Of a stretch of DNA of 64,000 nucleotides, positions 11,320 to 21,321 are shown piece after piece. The position numbers and the translations under genes were made by a program. Source of the stretch: Emiliania huxleyi CCMP1516. Its lineage: Eukaryota > Haptophyta > Isochrysidales > Noelaerhabdaceae. Location of the stretch: contig NW_005201192.1 of the NCBI RefSeq assembly GCF_000372725.1, positions 498,378 to 562,377 on the forward strand, read 5' to 3'. The notes below the pieces were generated by a model. That model was not told where the DNA came from. It ran no database searches and worked only from the letters and a program-made list of their open reading frames with translations. Each line of letters begins with the position of its first letter. Position 1 is the first letter of the stretch.

Positions 11320-11485
11320 TATCTCTCCAATATCTCCTCGCATCTCCCCGTATCTGCCCGTGTCTGCCCGTATCCGCCCGTATCTCGATTCTCGTATCTC
11401 CTGGTGTCTCCCGGTATCTCCCGGTATCTCCCGGTATCCCGCCATATCCCGCCATATCCCGCCATATCCCGCCATATCCCGCCGC
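11320..11485. repeat. Minisatellite, 10-bp units (CCCGTATCTC / CCCGCCATAT)
   Basis: About sixteen degenerate 10-bp units, drifting from CGTATCTGCC through CGGTATCTCC to CCCGCCATAT along the array. The last units are the most homogeneous, consistent with recent local expansion. Confidence 0.9.
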
Positions 11486-11629
11486 GGATACCGCGAAAAA
11501 AATCGTCCACACCAGGGATGCTGCGCGGCGCACGGTGCCTCCGGGGGCCCCCACGCCCCCCCAGAGCAAGAGTTGGGGCTGCGGCTACGGCTGCGGCTGC
11601 GAGAGGGGCTGCGAGGGGAGGGGCTGTGG

Positions 11630-11871
11630 TCGCGGGAGAGCCGCTGTGTAGCCTTTAAATAAATAAAACGGACACCTCTACTGTGAGATGGGTAAAAAAG
11701 AAACAGGTCCCCGCCCTTGCGATGTTTGTGCAGGGTTCTTTGTGGGTGTGGTCGGCGACTAGCCGGGGTCCGTCCTCCCGATGGGGGACTAGCACTTTAG
11801 CGTGCAGTCGGCCGATGTTTTCTTGAGTCTACACGAGCTATCCCATCTCGTCTCAGAGTTTGACTGTCTTC
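11630..11871 (+). repeat. Dispersed repeat, copy 2, ending in an inverted 25-mer
   Basis: The second copy of the family at 10240-10350 occupies about 11630-11740. At 11847-11871 lies the reverse complement of 10299-10323 (TCCCATCTCGTCTCAGAGTT and on), with one mismatch at the outer end. Confidence 0.7.
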
Positions 11872-11927
11872 GGGTGCACAACTTGCACTGAATCCGATGT
11901 GCTCCATATACACGAAAACACAGGCCA

Positions 11928-12512
11928 TCACACGTGTCTTGCTCCACTCCGCTCAAGTCGGTGCACGCGTTCTCGCAGTTTGACAAGGCCAGCACGCAAC
12001 GCTGGGTCGTGGCTGGCATGCATTCGCAGCCTACCTACCTGCGCCTCCCGCGCAATGCTCGCCGCGCACTCGAGGCCGCGCGCTCGATCGGCCAGAGCGC
12101 TGGGATGGAAGCCGACCTCGTCCGACGTGCGGCGTGGGTGCCACGTCCTCTCCAGCTCCTCCCACTCCGTCAGCCTCGAATGCTTTGGCGCCGTAATCGG
12201 CACCTCCGGAATGGTATGAAACCCGATCGTCCCCGCGCTCGTCTCCGGAAGCTGGGAGAGGATGAGTGCTGCGGCTGTCTTGGGCTCCTGGCGAGGTTGG
12301 GGCGCCGGCCGAGCCTCACGCGTCTTTGCCTGCCGCCGCATTTCAGCGAAGCGTCGGTCGTACGTGTCTTGGTTGGACGTGACAAAGTCTGCCAGCTCTT
12401 GCCTGACTCGCTGCAGGTCCGCCACGGCCTGGTGGCCCCTCATGGTCGGTGACTGAAACGTTTGGAACCCAAGAAAAACACTCGAATTTTCTTTCTTTCT
12501 GCACCGCTTCAT
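11928..12512 (-). CDS. Unrecognised coiled-coil-like open frame next to the LINE
   Basis: A 194-residue minus-strand frame. From the second Met (MRGHQAVADL...) it has an N-terminal heptad-like helix (VRQELADFVTSNQDTYDRRF), a proline-rich basic linker, and a middle section (FHTIPEVPITAPKHSR) that looks folded. It stops 57 bp before the inverted 25-mer at 11847-11871 and lies just downstream of the retrotransposon in the same orientation, so it may be part of a mobile element or its captured flank. No family recognised. Confidence 0.35.
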   Translation of the reverse strand: MKRCRKKENSSVFLGFQTFQSPTMRGHQAVADLQRVRQELADFVTSNQDTYDRRFAEMRRQAKTREARPAPQPRQEPKTAAALILSQLPETSAGTIGFHTIPEVPITAPKHSRLTEWEELERTWHPRRTSDEVGFHPSALADRARGLECAASIAREAQVGRLRMHASHDPALRAGLVKLRERVHRLERSGARHV

Positions 12513-12513
12513 T

Positions 12514-15500
12514 TCATTCTGTTTGCACCGCCGCTTCGGGGTAAGACCTTGGGTCGACCCACCTCATCACTGCTCGGTTCATATACAAACATCGACAATC
12601 TAGGTCTTCCTTGAAGTATGTGAAGAGGGGGGGTTGGCTCTCGAGGGTTAGCAGGGTTTGTGGTCTGTTCAGAGCAGTCGTTATACGACCGCTTTGGGAC
12701 ACATCCATCGGATCCTCCCCGGGCTTCATCGCCATCATAGCAATCCAATCATTCCACACTTTGGGATACTGCTCCTCCCGCACAATCTCCTGCAGCAGCC
12801 TCCAGTACTCCCGCTGCACTCCCCTCGGCGAGAGTCGGATCAGGTACCCATCTAGTTTGTCGCTGCCTATGGCCTTTCCTTTTTTGAATTTCCTGATTGC
12901 CGCCTCGCACGCCGACCACGTCAACACGTCATCCGCAAGCCGTCCTGTCCCCCCCACCCCCGGGGGCTGGGCCTCCGCCCTGGCTGGTTTTGTCATTGCT
13001 AGGAGCGCCTCGACCGCCGCCATGTCCGCCTCCCTCCGCGCGTTGATCTCCTTCCCTCTCCTCGCCGCGGCGTCGCGGACTTCGTCCCCTCGCACCACGT
13101 GTCTTTGCCAGACCTGCTCTCCCGTCGTCTGGCAGGTTACCCACTCGCCTCCCTCATACATCGCAACCAGCTCCCCCCCGCCCGCTCTTCTGCCCATCTC
13201 CTTGTTCAGAATCTCGAAGACTCTCCTGGCATTGTTGCCGCTATTCTCTGTCGCAACCTCCTGCATCACCTCTGTGAGTTTCTCCCCCCCCGTCCGCGGG
13301 CACAGGAGGAACTCCTGTTCAGCGTCGCGTCGTTCGCGCTCACAGACCGCCAATGCCCTCGCGCGCCTTTCTCTATTCGCCAGCTGCGGCTGAGCCTCGA
13401 GGGCCTTCCAGAGCTGCGCCAGGTTTGGCTCCCTCCAAAAGCCCTCTCCCTCCCATTCCCTCCTATATCCGTCGCTCATCGTGCCGCTCCATTTCTTGAC
13501 CTCGTGCCGTATCCTGAACCACTTCGCCACTTTCCATCGCAGCCTCTCTCTCTTGGACTTAGGTGGCGGCCCTCGGCCACCCGCCCCCTCGCTTGCCTCC
13601 CCGCCTCCCGCGGGCCGCTCCTCTCCGCCCGCTTCGTCATCGCCCTTTGCCCTCCTGGTCGCGACCACCGCCCTAGCGTGTCGCGTGAGCACCCTCGTCA
13701 GCCTCTCGAGCCGTTCTGAGGCGCTCAGCTCCTTCTCCGCATCGGCCTCCACCTCGTCATCGAACACCTCCTGTACCGTCTTTGTGAATCTCTCCTCCAC
13801 CTCCCGATCCATGAATGTGCTCACCCCCCGCTCCCGAAACTCGCGAGGCCCTCCCACACCACCTACTCCTCCAAAGAATTCCACCGCCACCGCCCTGTGG
13901 TCGTCACCGCACACCCCCGGCATTGTGCTCGTGCGCCCCATACATGACGCGAGCCCAGATGTGACCACCCAGTTGTCAATCTGCGTCCCTGCTCGGTAGG
14001 TGGCTTCGTCCGCCATGGTCAGCAGCTCTCGGCCTCCATCCCCCAGCATCTGCTGGAACAGCCTGTCCGCCAGGGTCGCCCTCTGTGCGCCCCTTTCCCT
14101 CAGCGCCTCCTCCGTCTCTGCGTTGAAGTCCCCCCCGATCATGTACTCTCCCCTCGTGGCATCGAGCGCCTCGGTTAGCTTCTCCCACGTCGGTCTCACC
14201 ACCTCCGCCTTCCTCTGTCTCACCGGCATGTAGACCCCAAACTGCGTCCACTTCCTGCAGCTGGCCACTTCCTCTACCCCGACGCTCACTATTCTCCCCT
14301 CCTCAACTTCGGTCGCCACCGCTCTCCCTTCAGTGTCCCTATTCTCTACTCGGATGTGAGTGGGGTCCCACACGACCAGGACCCCCGTATGCATCTCCCC
14401 CGATATGTGGTCGCACCAACCTGGCGTGCCGCACCCGTCCAACCCTCTGGTCTGCAGCAACGCTATCGCCTCTTCCAGCTCTCGCCTAGTCTGTTTGGTG
14501 TCTGCGAGGGTGGCGATGGTCACACACCCCTGCTTGATGATCCCTATCACATCTTCTAGCTTCGCTGTCGTGTCATTCCCTGTATCTCTCACCCGACTCG
14601 CGCCCCCTGTCCCCCCTCTCAGCTCCTCGATCTCCTCCATCGTCTCGCCCCGCCTTTCCAGGTGCAGCCCGCACACGTTGAGCGTGAGGCAACACGCAGG
14701 ACGTTCTTTTTGCTCGCTTCTCCTTCCCCTCGCTTTTGTCGCTCCCCTAACCCCCCCGCGCGCTCCGCCTCGGCCCGCCCCGCGCCCGTTGCCGTGCAGC
14801 GCACGCATGAGCGCATTCCACTCCTGTATTGACATTTGCCACACGTAGTCTGCCGGAACTCCTAAGTGCTCGAGGTCGGGGTCTGTGAGCGGTTCCTCCC
14901 CCCGGCGCACTCTCTCCTCATCCAGCCTGTGCAGCTGCCCCCTAGCATCCCTGCACCTTCTGTTACGCCTCCGCTCCCACGACTGCAGCCTTCCCCTGCC
15001 CTTGCTCTTCCTGCTCCCGCCTCCCCCTGCTGGCTCCCGTTCGGCCGGCGGTGTCTCCGCCCGTGCCTCTCCCCTCCCTTTGTCGGTGTCCAGGTCTGTG
15101 CTGGCCCCCGCGCTCTGTCGTCCCTCCCTGTATGCTGGCACGCCATAGAAGGCCAAGTGTGGGTCCATCTCCCTTGTCCTTTGCTCTCGTCGCCATTTCC
15201 GCACGCGCCGCTTCCGGGCCTGAATCGGTAGGAGCCGCAGCGCAGCCTGCGTCAGCGCCTTGCGTTCTGTCGCCCTCCAACCCTGTCGCCTCCGCCTGTT
15301 CATCCTGCGTGGCCGGCGCCTCTCCCTTGCTTTACGGGTTTCATACTGGCTGGGTGTGAGTTCGTATGCTCCCCACGTGGGCCAGGGCGGGTACCATGAC
15401 GGGTCGAACTGGGGTACGCTGATCTTTACAGGCGACGGCCCCGTTTTCTCCCCTGCTGCACCCCCCCCCTCACCCGCGGCCTCGCGCTCGCGCCCCCCGC

Positions 15501-15570
15501 ATGACCACCAGCGCCACCACACAGTCAGGCGTCGGGCCCTCTCATGCACTTCGCGCCCTCTCGCAGCCAT
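12514..15570 (-). CDS. LINE ORF2 remnant: endonuclease plus N-terminal RT
   Basis: Endonuclease/exonuclease/phosphatase domain at about 13890-14690: LTLNVCGLH, TLADTKQTRREL, FGVYMPVRQRK, MIGGDFNAETEE, a TYRAGTQIDNWVV segment and GDDHRAVAVEFFGG, which match the conserved N, E, Y, GDFN, D-x-W and SDH-like blocks. A basic region of about 300 residues follows, then the RT start: AIRKFKKGKAIGSDKLDGY and VWNDWIAMMAMKPGEDP. From about 12700 to the stop at 12514 the residues (KEDLDCRCLYMNRAVMRW and others) fit no RT motif. Upstream of the endonuclease are Trp/Pro-rich and Arg-rich segments. The first Met after the ORF1 stop region is at 15570; the frame is open much further upstream, so the true start is unsure. 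Confidence 0.75.
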   Translation of the reverse strand: MAARGREVHERARRLTVWWRWWSCGGREREAAGEGGGAAGEKTGPSPVKISVPQFDPSWYPPWPTWGAYELTPSQYETRKARERRRPRRMNRRRRQGWRATERKALTQAALRLLPIQARKRRVRKWRREQRTREMDPHLAFYGVPAYREGRQSAGASTDLDTDKGRGEARAETPPAEREPAGGGGSRKSKGRGRLQSWERRRNRRCRDARGQLHRLDEERVRRGEEPLTDPDLEHLGVPADYVWQMSIQEWNALMRALHGNGRGAGRGGARGGVRGATKARGRRSEQKERPACCLTLNVCGLHLERRGETMEEIEELRGGTGGASRVRDTGNDTTAKLEDVIGIIKQGCVTIATLADTKQTRRELEEAIALLQTRGLDGCGTPGWCDHISGEMHTGVLVVWDPTHIRVENRDTEGRAVATEVEEGRIVSVGVEEVASCRKWTQFGVYMPVRQRKAEVVRPTWEKLTEALDATRGEYMIGGDFNAETEEALRERGAQRATLADRLFQQMLGDGGRELLTMADEATYRAGTQIDNWVVTSGLASCMGRTSTMPGVCGDDHRAVAVEFFGGVGGVGGPREFRERGVSTFMDREVEERFTKTVQEVFDDEVEADAEKELSASERLERLTRVLTRHARAVVATRRAKGDDEAGGEERPAGGGEASEGAGGRGPPPKSKRERLRWKVAKWFRIRHEVKKWSGTMSDGYRREWEGEGFWREPNLAQLWKALEAQPQLANRERRARALAVCERERRDAEQEFLLCPRTGGEKLTEVMQEVATENSGNNARRVFEILNKEMGRRAGGGELVAMYEGGEWVTCQTTGEQVWQRHVVRGDEVRDAAARRGKEINARREADMAAVEALLAMTKPARAEAQPPGVGGTGRLADDVLTWSACEAAIRKFKKGKAIGSDKLDGYLIRLSPRGVQREYWRLLQEIVREEQYPKVWNDWIAMMAMKPGEDPMDVSQSGRITTALNRPQTLLTLESQPPLFTYFKEDLDCRCLYMNRAVMRWVDPRSYPEAAVQTE

Positions 15571-15659
15571 CCACTGTCTGACTCCTCTCCACCATGCCCC
15601 CACCAGCGCGAGCGCTATTGCGGCACACGCGGGCAACCCGCAGCCTCCCCACCCGCCGC

Positions 15660-18483
15660 TCACCGCCTCTTCTTGCCACTGCGGCCGCCGTCCGGGCCTC
15701 CCGCCCGCTTCCCGCCCGCCATATACGAGACCGACTCCGACTCCGACATGTTCGAGTCCGATTCCGAGCTGTTCCCCTCGCGCGCGGCGCGCCGGGAGAT
15801 CGGCACCCCCATACTGAGCCTGTGCCGCCGCAGCTCCTCGGCCGCCGTCTCGTAGGCGGCCTGGAGCTCCCCCTCCTTCCGGATCGCCTCCGTCTCCGCC
15901 GTCATCGCGCCCTTCCACGCCGCAAACGCCTCGGCCCGCTCCGTTTCGCCCTCCGCGGCGTTCTTCTTCTTGAATAGCTCGCGCCGCCGCCTCCCCTCCA
16001 TGTCCACAATCTTCTGCGCGTCGCGCATCGCGCGGCCGAGGTCCTCCCGCGCCTCCCTCAGCGCCGCCTCGCGCTGCTCCGACTCCTTCCGCGCCGCCTC
16101 GCGCTCCGCCGGCGTCGGGCCAGGCGGGGGGCCCGGCGGGGTCCGCTTCGGCCCTCCCGTCTGTGCGCCCGACGTCGGCCCGCCCCGCCCCGGCGCCGCC
16201 CGACCCGCTCCCCCCTTCTCTCCTCCCTTCCCGCTCCCCTTCCCGCGCCCGCGCCCAGCTCCGCGTCGGTCCGCCATCTCGAGCGCACTCCTGCGTACCA
16301 TGATCTCGCGGAACATCGGGTCCGGCTTGCCGCTGTCGATCGCGGCGGCGACCGAGCCGTACCTCTCCTTGTACTCGGTCGCGCACTTTTCGGCGTGCTC
16401 CGTGGTCCTGCGTCCCGGGGGGCATTGTCGTGTCTGTGCTATCCTCCCCGTCTCTCTCACTCTCTTTCTCCCCGCACCGCCGCCAATCGCGCAGGTCAGA
16501 CGAGCGGTAGTCGAGGCGCAGCGGCTTTGAGGCCTTTGTCGCCCCCTCCTTGCGCATAAAGATTGGCACCGCCATCTTGCCAGGCAGCGCCTCGAATGGT
16601 CGCTGCGACTTGATCTCAAAGAGTAGCTTGTTCGGCTGGGCCACGCCCGGTGAGAAACCGAGCCGGACCGAGACCTCGTTCTCATCAAAGTAAACCTTTT
16701 GGCCGCTGTGCTGCACGTTGGCTCGCAGCTGGTAAATCTGAAACGCCTGGGTCATCTGCTTCTGCACGCTGGCGACAGCCTCTGCGTAAACCTCGTCCGA
16801 GCCATACCTCTCCGCCGGCATCAGCAGCGCCGAGGGGCAGAGCAGCGTAGCCCGCACATCCACCTTCCACTGGTCGAGCGGCGCGAGCGACCAGCCCGCC
16901 TTCTTCCACATCATCGTCTCGGGCAGGCACTCCTCCTTACACACGACCATGTGAAGATCGTGGCGGAACTGGCCCGCCCGCGACTCCTGCACCACCCCCT
17001 TGACCGTCGCGGCGCAGCCCGTGAAGTCTGGGAACGGGTTCGCGCCCCACCCCGCCGCCGGCTTGCCGAGCTCCGCTCCTGCCAGCAGCGCCGCCACCTC
17101 GTATTTCAGGAGCACGCGAGTCATCCCAAACTCTCCATCCGGGTGGCCGAAGACGTTGTTGATCACTCCCTCATCCACGGTGATCGTGCCAAACTTGAGC
17201 AGCCAGTCTGCCATCTCGTGGATCCCCTCGGCACCCCCGTCGCCAAATCCGCGCCGCTCGAGGAGTCCCACGTAGAGCCCTCGCAGCGCCTTGTGCGTGT
17301 TCCGCAGCCGGTCCTCAGCCGATCCCTTGATGCCAGGCCCCCCCTCGGTGAAGAGCACCAGCTCCAGCGCGTCGCTCTGCGCCTCCCGCATCCGATCGGT
17401 AAACTCCGCCGGCATGTTCTGGAAGGGGTCGGCTTCGTAGTCCGCGTAGTCCAGCAGGGCGTCTGCCCTGCCGCCGCCATCGGCCGACGCGCCGCCCCCC
17501 ACGGGCGTGCCCTCACCCGGCTGGGCGTCTTGCATCTCCTCGTCCAGCTGCGCGTCATCCGACATCGGCATCCGCCGCCCGGGCGATGGCATCGGCGGGG
17601 CGGCCTGACCACCGCCAACGGCAGAGTCTCCCTCCTCCAGGGCGGCTCCCGCCTCCAGGGCGGCTCCCGCCTCCAGGGCGGCTCCCGCCTCCTCGTCCCG
17701 CATGATGGGCTCGAGTGCCTCCGCCAGCGCGACGTCGCAGTCAAACCCTGGCTTCTGCCAGCGTTGCGTCCAGTCTGTTCCCCAGTCATTGAGGTTGAGG
17801 GTGATGGAAAGGGCGTCAGCCCCCATCGCGCGGGCGAGCAGCAATGACGCCGTCGTCTGACCTTGGTCCCGGCCCCGAATCTTCTCGAACTTGGCGTTGG
17901 AGAGCCCCGCGAGCGCGCAGGCGTCGGCCACCGCCGGCGAGTAGCCCATCTTGTACCACTCCTCCGCAATCTCCCGTCTCTTGGGCTCGCCCTCGAGATG
18001 CGCAAAAGGGTCGCTCTCCGCCCCGGCTAGCGTCGCCTTGGCTTGCTCCGCTGCTTGCAGCAAAAGGGATCGGTGCTCCATCCAGAGCTCCGCCCCGTCG
18101 CGCCCATCATAGTACCTGTCCCAGCGCTCCACGTACTCGGTCACATCTGGGGCCTCGGGCGCCCAGACATAGATGAGGTCGGCTTCACCAAACATCTTTT
18201 TCCCCCACTCCCTGCTCGCGGCGTCGGCTAGGGCGGCGGGCGGGAATGTCGGGTTGAAGCATCGGGCTTCTGAATCCATGGACTCAGCAAAGGCAGCGAT
18301 GTCGATGCACCGCACCCTCGCCCAGTCAGAGACCTCGGGGCGGTGCCCCTGCTCGAGCCAGCCGACGCAGTAGCTCTCGAAGTCTTCGGTACTCACATGG
18401 CCAAGCTCTGGCATGCTCTTCATCGCCTCCAGCTCTTCTTGGGTTCGAAGTGGCAGGCCTGCGAAACTGACACCCACCTGCAT
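15660..18483 (-). CDS. LINE ORF1-like protein, one internal frame change
   Basis: The N-terminal part (16480-18483) reads MQVGVSFAGLPLRTQEELEA onward, with a folded-looking region (HGDAELIYVW-like acidic/aromatic segments, YKMGYSPAVADACALAGLSN) and an acidic linker containing three GAALEA repeats at 17640-17690. At about 16400-16500 the frame changes; the C-terminal part (15660-16400) is in another frame: YKERYGSVAAAIDSG, a Gly/Arg/Pro-rich linker, a long charged coiled coil (AEREAARKESEQREAALREA) and a basic tail ending SGKKRR. A short intron or a frameshift mutation would both explain the switch. Coiled coil plus basic tail is typical of nucleic-acid-binding LINE ORF1 products. Confidence 0.6.
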
Positions 18484-18599
18484 CGGGCAACACACAGGCA
18501 CACCCGTACATAGGTCACCACTCGCCCATGTGAGTACATCTCTCGCTTCCTCTCGTGGCGGCTGCGTGCCAGTGCCCTTTTCTGGTGCGAGTGGCTGCC

Positions 18600-18742
18600 A
18601 GATCGAACCCGGGGGGAGGGGGGGGCCAGCGGGGGCCCAGCGCGGGCCCAGCGAGGGCCCAGCGAGGGACCAGCGAGGGACCAGCGAGGGACCAGCGAGG
18701 GACCAGCGAGGGACCAGCGAGGGACCAGCGAGGGCACAGCGC
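18600..18742. repeat. 11-bp tandem repeat (GGGACCAGCGA) in the LINE 5' region
   Basis: About ten units of GGGACCAGCGA, with GGGCCCAGCGA variants at the outer end, lie about 120 bp before the proposed ORF1 start. Tandem arrays in this position are common in LINE 5' regions, where they can act as promoters; here that is only inference. Confidence 0.9.
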
Positions 18743-19305
18743 AGCTCGATCTCTCGTATCGGCTCGCACTTTTGGGTGCAGCCCATCCTCATCCTCCATC
18801 GTGCTCGACACCGCCTGAGGCGAAGGCCCAGACACAAGTCGGGCAAGCAGGCCCCATGTGTGCGTGGTTCTGTGCTACTCAAGTTCAACCCCGTGCAGCC
18901 CGGTCGTGCGAGCATCTGAACTCCACGCGCCGCTAGCACGGGGTGTACTACAGCTACTCGGCCGCCGGCGGCGGCAGCGGCCACGAAGGTGGCGGCGACA
19001 AGGACCATCTAGGGCAGCGACATGCGCCTTTTCGGCCAAATTGTGTCCAAACTCAAACGGCGCCGCCGAGTTTTCCAGGTTTACAGCAAAAGAATTTATA
19101 GAAAAGGAACCGCGGAGCTGCTCGAAGAACCGTGTGTTTACTTTATGGCCCTTTCCTCGCGAACGCGCACCCCCCAGGGCTAGGGCTCTCTTGCCCGCAA
19201 CCCGTCCCCGAGCATCCGGCCCGCTGGGTGCGCTTCTCAGCTCCCCGGCCTCGATCCCCGGCCCTGAATGTGAGGTTAATGACTGCATTCCAAGTGCTCC
19301 AACCA

Positions 19306-20779
19306 TCAGGACGCCTCGTCGACGACGACGTCGTCTTGCCCAGCCGCCTCCTCTCGACTGGCCCCGCGCTCCCCGCCCCACGGCCGCTCGTACTCGACGT
19401 GCTCGAGGCACAGCCCCGCCGCGGGCGCCGTCGGGCCCGCGGCGACGCGGTCGGCAGCGGCGAGTACTTGCTCGACGCTGCTCGCGCTCCTGCACCCGAC
19501 GCCGACCTGCGCGGAGTCGAGTCCCGAGTGGCGGCAAGATGGCGCGAGCGGGGGCGGCTGTGCGGTGTGTCTCTGTGAGGAGGAGGGGTTGTTGGCGGCG
19601 GCCTGCAGGAGCGTGCCCGCGACGATCCTCGCCATGTTGTACAGGAAACCGTCTCCCTCGAGGGTGATGGCGAGCCCCTCGCCCTCGCACCAGCGCACGT
19701 CGCAGCGGTGCAGCGTGCGCACCTGCCAGGCAGGGGCCAGTGAGGGGGTCGGAGCGGCTCACGACGGGGGAGGGGAGTACGCCTCTCGCGCGATGCTGCC
19801 GGGGAGAGGTGGTGCGGGGGAGGGGAGAGGAGAGGAGGGGAGGAGAAGCGAGGAGAAGCGAGGAGAGGGGAGGAGAGGAGGCGTGAGCACCGTGGTGCTG
19901 CGGCCGCCTTTGCTCTGGAAGGATGCAAAGTCGCGCCTCCCCTCGAGCAACGCGCCTACGGTGCTCGCACGGGCCCCCGACGCTACACGCGCGGCGGCGG
20001 AGAGATGGCCCTCACACCAGCCTAGGGCCACCTGCGCGACGCATCGCCTCGACGTCGACGGTCCCGCACCCTCCCTCGCCGCCACCGGCCCTGTCCTCCC
20101 CCACGCCGCCCTCGCCGCTGCCTCGCGCCTCTTGGCAGACCCTCCGGCAGGCGGCGAGCACCGCAGCAGGCTCGCCTTCCACGCGGTACACATATCGCTT
20201 CCACAGGCACGCGCTCGTCGACGAGCCCTTGCGCGCCTAGCGGCCACGTCCTCGACGCGTCCACGACATGTCCACAGCCGCGATTGGCGACGAGCCCATT
20301 TCGCCGCGCGCCAGCGCAAGCGACAGGCAGCGCACGTCGGGAGGCAAGGCCGCGTTGACGGCGCCGGTGAGAGCAGTCAGCGCCGTCGACTCGGGCAGGA
20401 CGGCGTCGAACTGCGCCACCTGCCCGCGCGCCGAGACGCCGGCATCGGTGCGGCCCGCCGGCCAAAACTTGACCCGCTGCGCGAGCACCGGCCGCAGCCG
20501 CTCCTCCAGCACGCCCTCGACAGTCCTCAGCGGGCCGTCAGCCAGCTCCTGCTTCTGCCAGCCGTGGAAGCCGCCGCCCTCGTAGGAGAGGACCATCCAG
20601 TAGCGGCGGCAGCGTGGGTTGCGCCGATCGATCACGCCAGCAGCACGGGCACGGTGCTTCTCCTTACGGGCCTTGCGGGCCGCATAGATGGTCTCCCACT
20701 CCGCCTCTGTGCGCTCTGCGGCCCTGTCGCGGAGAGGCCCGTGCGCGTTCTTTGATGTGCCTGCAGCGGTGGATGCCAT
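19306..20779 (-). CDS. tRNA pseudouridine synthase, TruA family
   Basis: Converts uridines in the anticodon arm of tRNA to pseudouridine. Exon 1 (20237-20779) has WMVLSYEGGGFHGWQ and the catalytic block AGRTDAGVSARGQVAQFD, whose Asp is the nucleophile. A middle exon near 20010-20210 gives LWKRYVYRVEGEPAAV; a short exon near 19900-19965 gives LLEGRRDFASFQSKGG (family: GxHDFxxF); the last exon (19306-19722) gives VRTLHRCDV, GDGFLYNMARIVAGTLLQAA and GLCLEHVEYERP. TDAGVSA rather than TDKG suggests the bacterial/organellar TruA branch more than PUS1/PUS3. The first 50 residues are basic and Ala-rich and could be an organelle leader. Some splice borders are unresolved. It diverges from the WD40 gene. 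Confidence 0.85.
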
Positions 20780-20965
20780 CTGTGGTCTCTGGCCGCAGCG
20801 GCCGCTGCGCCGCAGCGCCGCAGCACGCAGCAACGCACCGCGCACAGCACTTTCGTTTCTTTTCCCTGATCTCACGCCAAATTTGTAGAGCCCCAGCCTA
20901 CTCCGCGTGAACTCTCGAGGGATCTCGAGTTGCGGAGCTCCCAGCTGAGGGTTGTACGAACTCTG

Positions 20966-21104
20966 TTCACACAAAAACACAACCCGGACCCAAGACGCAC
21001 AAGCACAGACAGTCGAGAAGGGAGAGACAGCAACGACAGTCAGAAGCCAGCGCTGGGTACCAAGGCGAATGCGATGACGGCCTCTAGTGTGAGTGTGAGT
21101 GAGT

Positions 21105-21185
<81 letters not shown>

Positions 21186-21300
21186 AGTGTGAGCTCTAGC
21201 TAGTGAGCTCATGTTCACAGCCTTGTTATTGAGAGCAAAATACCTTCCTCGACTGTCTGAGCTTGTGCGTCTTGGGTCCGGGGTTGTGTTTTTGTGAGAA
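20966..21300. repeat. Long inverted repeat around a (CA)n tract between divergent genes
   Basis: The left arm, about 20966-21021, and right arm, about 21243-21300, are reverse complements with few mismatches; both contain CACAACCC, GGACCCAAGACGCACAAGC and CAGACAGTCGAG. Between them lie unique DNA and an (AC)n tract at about 21105-21182. It occupies the 540-bp interval between the start of the TruA gene and the WD40 start. The outer right flank (21211-21243 and 21296-21345) matches the repeat family at 54220-54412. Confidence 0.9.
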
Positions 21301-21321
21301 CAAAATACCTCGTATGGCGCT

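Larger units (their letters stand above)
8381..11927. other. Gene-poor stretch with dispersed repeats
   Basis: No family is recognisable on either strand. It holds a 57-bp sequence (8755-8811) repeated at 57938-58003, a low-complexity GGC-rich tract (9690-9770), a 26-bp-arm hairpin (10125-10183), two copies of a dispersed repeat (about 10240-10350 and 11630-11740) with an inverted 25-mer at 11847-11871, and a minisatellite (11320-11485). A minus-strand open stretch at 8849-9223 (with NALVGDGVLQPAPRSANLD) is mildly protein-like but unrecognised. Confidence 0.6.
12514..18483 (-). mobile_element. Non-LTR retrotransposon (LINE) with APE-type endonuclease, 3' part of RT missing
   Basis: Two overlapping open frames in LINE order on minus: ORF1 (15660-18483) and ORF2 (12514-15570). 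ORF2 carries an apurinic-like endonuclease and the first part of a reverse transcriptase. The homology stops at about 12700, where the next residues no longer fit an RT, so the fingers/palm active site (FADD or YxDD box) is absent. LINE copies usually lose their 5' end; loss of the 3' half with an intact 5' half points to internal deletion, recombination or insertion after integration. I see neither a poly-A tail nor target-site duplications. Confidence 0.8.

Noticed and set aside
12611-13393. 260-residue plus-strand frame
   Set aside because: Antisense to the LINE ORF2, whose endonuclease and RT motifs decide the strand.
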